64,000 nucleotides of DNA from Delphinapterus leucas (Eukaryota; Chordata; Mammalia; Artiodactyla; Monodontidae): assembly GCF_002288925.2 (NCBI RefSeq), contig NW_022098000.1:18112889-18176888 (forward strand), read 5' to 3'. The position numbers were made by a program, and so were the translations under genes. This document shows, in pieces, positions 59,580-64,000 of this stretch. The number at the start of each line of letters is the position of its first letter. Position 1 is the stretch's first letter. Under the pieces are notes generated by a model that did not search any database, was not told the DNA's origin, and saw only the letters and a list, made by a program, of their open reading frames with translations.

Positions 59580-60870
59580 TGGCACTCTCCTTTCTTTCCC
59601 TGAAAATACTCAATTTTCCCCTTTATTCAAAAAATAAAAAGCCCCCTTTTAGGTCTAGCTGCCCTCTTGATCTGTATTCTCTTTTCATTTGCAGTTCATT
59701 TTTCGCAAAAAAGAAAACAAACAAAAAACAAGAAAAGCATACATTTACAGTCACTAATTCTTCACTTTTAGTTCAGTCCTTAACCCCTTGCATTTTGGGT
59801 TTACTGATGGCAACTCCTATGTCTCTTTGGTTTCTACAGCACTTCACGTTTTTACCATCACCACCTTTTCAAAGTATGTCTTGGTTTATGTGACCCTGCA
59901 TTCTTCTGTCTGACTTCTCCATCTCTCCTCACCTAAGTGAGGTGTTCCTTCAGTGTTGTGCTTAGGCCTCTTCTCTGTGCACCCACTCTTTGCTCACCTG
60001 TGTCCAGGAGTATCATAATTAGCTCTGGTGCATTTGCCATTGAAATCTAGTTCTTCTTCTCCCAGCTTCTGTCCTGAGTTTCCAGCTATTAGACTCCCTG
60101 GATGTTCCACTGTGAACTTAGACTTAGCATGTCCCCTGTCACACGTAGCACCTTTTCAGATTCTGATTTTCTGTCTGTGTTGAAAGTTTGTTGCGCTTCT
60201 AGTCATGCAGATGTGGGACTTCTGTCTCTTCTAATTCCACTAACTTTTAGGCCTACTGGCTGTACTCCCTAACCTTTTTCTCTTTATTCTCACTGTTTCT
60301 GTCCTTTTCTCATGCTCTTATCTTCTGTTTAGCTTGTTTGTTTCTCTCATTCTTATCTTGTCTTCCCTTGCTCAGTACTTTCGAAAACTTTCTATTACTT
60401 GCTGAATGAAGTTCAAACTTCTTGACTTGGCAAATGAGGTCTCTTATGTCCTGGTCCTAGTTTATCTTTCTTTCCTCACTTGCTAATCCTCAATTGTCCC
60501 TTACAGTTAATTTGTCTGAATTTTTACTCTTACTGTATTTTCATGGATTTTCCTTTTGTCTCACTTATCGTGCCCAAGTTCTGTAGATTCTCAAGGCCCT
60601 GCTCAATCACATTCACTGAGTTGGCCACCAGTCTTCTGATTAAAAGCAGTTTTTCTTATTTCAAATTCATGTTGTTTAGTTTTGTAAGAGATGAATAAGT
60701 AATAATTTTCTCTCATATCACTATTCACATTATGTACTTATTTTGCCCATCTTCTATACTGTTGGAGGTGGGATCTTTTTCTGTTTCATCTTTGCCCATA
60801 GCTCCTAGCACAGTGCTATATACATATTAGATTGCTAACAAATTTTTGTCAAACTAATAAATGTTAGAAG
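59580..60870 (+). mobile_element. L2 LINE 3' portion
   Basis: The strings 'tgaacttagacttagcatgtc', 'gctgaatgaagttcaaactt', 'cttgacttggcaaatgaggt' and 'agctcctagcacagtgctat' keep the order of the L2 3' end at low identity. The frames at 59579-59893 and 60480-60698 lie in it and are not genes. Confidence 0.6.
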
Positions 60871-62269
60871 ATAGATATTAAAAATATATTTTCTAAATAT
60901 ATGTTAAATTCCCAGTGTGCAACATGGTAGAAATTGAAAAATTAAAAACAAATGTTTCTTGACTTTCATTCCTTATATTTTATACATAACACATATTCAT
61001 ATATGAAAATAAAGTAATAAGGTTAGCAAGAGGAACTAATACAATACTAAATTTGTATATATGACTTAATTTGTCATAAAAATCATGGAAAGAGTCAAAT
61101 GAATTATTTGTTTCTTTTTTGAAGAATTTCATTTGATTATATTTTCCCAGCAAAACCAGCTGTTACTTAGCCTCTCACTGACCTGTATTATAAATTTTTT
61201 TTTTGGTGGGAAAAGTTCGATACTTAATACACTTAATAAGGCATTAGAGTCTTAGGATCATATGTTTAAAAGAGAATTATATTTCCCCCCAAATTAAAAG
61301 TAATACTTTGAACTGCTATAACATTAACATTATATAGTATTATATTATACTGAGGAGTGGTACAGAGGACTAATGATGAACAATGAACATAAACATGCTA
61401 GAAGAGAAACTCCAGCAATGCAAGCATATGCCAAATTTATGTGGCCAGCAGCAGTCTGTGAGGAGTATTACTGACTGCGTGCAGGGTTATTCTCCACCCT
61501 GACCCTCACCCCACCCGCACTCCCTCTTCTACCAATTTTTTTTTTCTTTCTGTTTTCTGTGCATCCTCGCGCACTAAAATTCATGCAGTGGTTAATGTAT
61601 TTGGAATAGAGATGATAATAGCGCATCACGCTGAAGATTGAAGGTATTTTGTCTCAATCCAATGCTACTAACATGTTTGGCTAATAATCATATTAGTCAA
61701 AGAATAATATTAGGAAAGATCCTGGAATTAGCAAACCATTCTTGAATGGTTAGGATCCCTTAGGAGATTGTGAGCTTATTGAAATTATACTTTTTGACTG
61801 TAGCAAAATGCTCATCATTTAGTAGTGATCTATTTGTCAGAAGTTAGCCATAACATGTATTATTTGTATGCATTGTTGGGGAGAGGGATGATGCTATCAG
61901 GAGAAGGTAAGGCTTAAATGTTTCTACATGTAATTCAAGGTCAGAGATGATCAAAATACCATATAATTGGGAAGAGAGTACAAAAACTGTGGCCTTGAAA
62001 GCCTTAGACCTTACCAGTACAAGTTCGACATGGAACCACTGGCATGGTGTTTAATCTCTTTGATCCTCAACTTAGTTATTTGTAATATGTCTAAGTTAAA
62101 TAACTCTGTAGTTATTGTGAAAATTTAATGAATTTTTCTAATTTTCTTCTAACGTTTCTTAAATTGTGAACTTCTGTTAAGTGAAGAATGTCTTCTACCT
62201 AACAGTGGAACTATTTTTAACACATTGACTGCATTTTATATATATTCCTGGGCTTTAAAGGCAATTTAA

Positions 62270-62400
62270 TCTAGAACATACTGTTTACAGTTGAGAAAGT
62301 TGAGACCAAGTGAGGTTAAGTGGCTTACTGATATCACATAAGCAGTAAGTGAAAAACACAGAACTAAACTGGTCCTTTTAAAAAAAACAACAACATTCTG
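62270..62400 (-). mobile_element. MIR SINE tail, antisense
   Basis: The strings 'acagttgagaaagttgagac', 'gaggttaagtggcttactga' and 'cacagaactaaactggtcc' resemble the antisense MIR. Confidence 0.6.
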
Positions 62401-62758
62401 TATTGCCCCCTTTGTTTAATTATAGGTACAGGTATGTTTCTTAGTTTGGTTTCAAGGATACTCTTGTTTTTTGTAGGGCTGATTTTCTTACAGATCTTTC
62501 AAATGCTCACGTTATTTAACATTGTTCTGGGTGAAACAACTGTAGCTGCTTTTTTGTTGTTGTCACCTGTCATTTAGGAACTTGCATTGTGACATTTTCA
62601 TCTGTTGAACTTTTAAAATATTTATTACACCATTGGAAATTGGATTTTAGAATGGAAATCAAAATCTGGAGGCTTAAAATTATGATCAGATCTTCATGAC
62701 ATAGGATAAAATAAATAAACTTTTCTAAAGTAAAGATATTTTATCTGTTGCCATTTAG

Positions 62759-62800
62759 GTGGAAATAGAGAAGCTGAAAAAAGCAATCATGTCTTCCTGA
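62759..62800 (+). CDS. CD2AP: CD2AP exon 18, C-terminus and stop codon
   Basis: The exon encodes residues 623-635 (VEIEKLKKAIMSS) and stop TGA at 62798-62800. It finishes the coiled coil. Human ends MEIEKLKKAVLSS as I recall. The acceptor is ccatttag, phase 0. Confidence 0.97.
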   Translation: MEIEKLKKAIMSS

Positions 62801-64000
62801 AGTGACGTGCACCCAGTGTTCTCAGTGTTCCAGGGATTCAGAAGCAACACTATGAACTTCAACTGACTTGTTACTTAAAAATAACAAATGCTGATGCCGT
62901 GATAAAGAAATATGCGTATATGAACTATTATATCTATAGAAAAATGTAGGGGGAGGGTGAATTTTTTTTTATATATTTTGTTTTGCCAATATGAAAAAAA
63001 GAGGCCTTATTTCTTATGTGCTGGGATTGCAAACTCTTTTGTTTAGTTTGCTTGAAAATACTACTGAATCTGTATAAAAAGGAAAGAAAATTCACAATAG
63101 TTTTTTTTATTGAAACTTGTAGTATTATTTTTAAAGAGATCTATACTATAAATATGGTGATATCTTTACGAATAATCTGTAAAATATACCATTTGAGAGG
63201 GACAGTTTAGCTTTATAGTAACTATAGTCACTACTTTTCCCATAAAACATAAGGGATATCAACTTTGTATATATATATTTTTTATGTTTAGCTTCTTACC
63301 CAGGATTACACTGATGTGCCTGTTTGTTTGCAGTTTGTGATACTCTGGGTGATGAAATAGGAGTTTCCTAGCTACAAACCAGATTACTCACCCATGCATA
63401 TAGTAATAACTGTAATGAACTAATCAAAATAATTTCTTCAACTTTTGGAATATTTTTTTATTGCTTGCACTATAGGATTCATAAAGGAATTTAGTTAAAA
63501 TGTATTGGATTGTTAAATATATTGGGGAAAATATGAGCTATATTTTAAATTCATTAGGTCTAAGGAACTAAAAATGTCAGTTTAACCCTTAACTTGTTGT
63601 GCCTAGAAACTACAGCACATATAATATGCAAACACCAGCCTTATTGCCGTACTTTTCTGTTTATTTTACAGGCTCAAATATTACTCATTTCATAATCTTG
63701 TGATTTAATTCTTCATGCCCCTCCATTTGATTTTTAATAATGATAATGTTAGAAAAACAAAACTCCAGAACTTTCAGAACTTCAGTATGCAGTTTCATAC
63801 TTTGACAAGTTATCATTATGTAAATACTCAGGTTTTACATTGTGTAAATTACCTACTAGACTAAACTAACTGGTGGAGATATTTGGGGCTGTCATTTAGG
63901 TAACCAGCTTTATAAAGAGTGTTTAGTAGGTCACAAAACGTAACATCACAGCTTATTTAAAACCAAATAGTTGGCCATATTCAAAATGCATTTTCACAAA
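62801..64000 (+). other. CD2AP: CD2AP 3' UTR (partial)
   Basis: The 1200 nt after the stop are AT-rich with several ATTTA-like strings and T runs (for example 62960-62980, 63100-63110). I see no AATAAA hexamer before the window ends, so the polyadenylation site is probably downstream. That fits the long CD2AP 3' UTR of other mammals. The 64-codon frame at 63016 is not supported as a gene. Confidence 0.85.

Larger units (their letters stand above)
58852..62758 (+). other. CD2AP: CD2AP intron 17 (3.9 kb)
   Basis: The intron contains an antisense L2/MIR-like scrap (59030-59130, 'ttcattcattcggcaaatg'), a MIR (59330-59480), a long L2 fragment (59580-60870) and a MIR tail (62270-62400). The stretch 60870-62270 shows nothing I can name. 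Confidence 0.8.
1..64000 (+). other. CD2AP: CD2AP gene, 3' part (exons 3-18, introns and start of 3' UTR)
   Basis: CD2AP is a cytoplasmic scaffold with three N-terminal SH3 domains, proline-rich segments, a capping-protein-interaction motif and a C-terminal coiled coil. In known mammals it links CD2, nephrin and CBL to actin and endocytic proteins, and it is needed at the podocyte slit diaphragm. Sixteen exons here join in consistent phase into 580 codons plus stop, covering the end of the SH3-1 exon linker, SH3-2, SH3-3, the proline-rich region and the coiled coil. The first SH3 and the start codon lie upstream of the window. Near-identity to human CD2AP along the whole length, intact frames, and GT/AG at every junction argue for a functional gene rather than a pseudogene. 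The paralogue SH3KBP1 (CIN85) has a clearly different linker and C-terminus. Residue numbers used below assume 55 residues upstream, as in human. Confidence 0.97.

Noticed and set aside
1006..62800. SH3KBP1 (CIN85) instead of CD2AP
   Set aside because: The linkers, proline-rich region, CPI motif neighbourhood and C-terminal end match CD2AP as I recall it, and exon count and length agree with CD2AP.

Overview
This is mammalian nuclear DNA, almost certainly from a cetacean and probably a toothed whale. Two things support that. First, tRNA-derived SINEs of the cetacean CHR type occur repeatedly (head with 'cttccctggtggcgcagtgg', tRNA-like B box 'ggttcgtgcc'). Second, there is a nearly full-length cetartiodactyl-style L1. 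Introns are long and AT-rich, and all coding exons have GT/AG borders.

The whole window belongs to one protein-coding gene on the + strand: CD2AP (CD2-associated protein), the SH3 adaptor that links receptors, actin capping protein and endocytic machinery. Sixteen coding exons, exons 3 to 18 in human numbering, lie between 1006 and 62800. Together they give 1743 nt of uninterrupted, phase-consistent reading frame: 580 residues plus a stop. With the 55 residues expected from exons 1-2 outside the window, the protein would have 635 residues against 639 in human. Exon 16 is four codons shorter than human, which accounts for the difference. The 3' UTR starts at 62801 and runs off the window.

Layout: 1-1005 end of intron 2; 1006-11697 exons 3-5 (linker and second SH3); 11698-29414 a 17.7 kb intron with an L1 of about 5.8 kb (21731-27548) that itself carries a CHR SINE; 29415-35162 exons 6-9 (linker and third SH3); 36585-37833 exons 10-11 (proline-rich start); 37834-46518 an 8.7 kb intron with HAL1/L1 remnants and SINEs; 46519-47411 exons 12-13; 54007-56222 exons 14-16 (capping-protein motif, start of coiled coil); 58788-62800 exons 17-18 (coiled coil and C-terminus). 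No tRNA, rRNA or second gene was found. One 100-N assembly gap lies at 33628-33727.

No new 'system' is visible. The points most worth checking are: two phase-compatible candidate cassette exons in intron 11; an exact 67-bp tandem duplication that starts at the exon-11 splice donor; a SINE that appears to have carried downstream sequence with it (3' transduction); the four-codon loss in exon 16; and a possible poison exon in intron 5. Human comparisons are from memory of the human CD2AP protein, not from an alignment.
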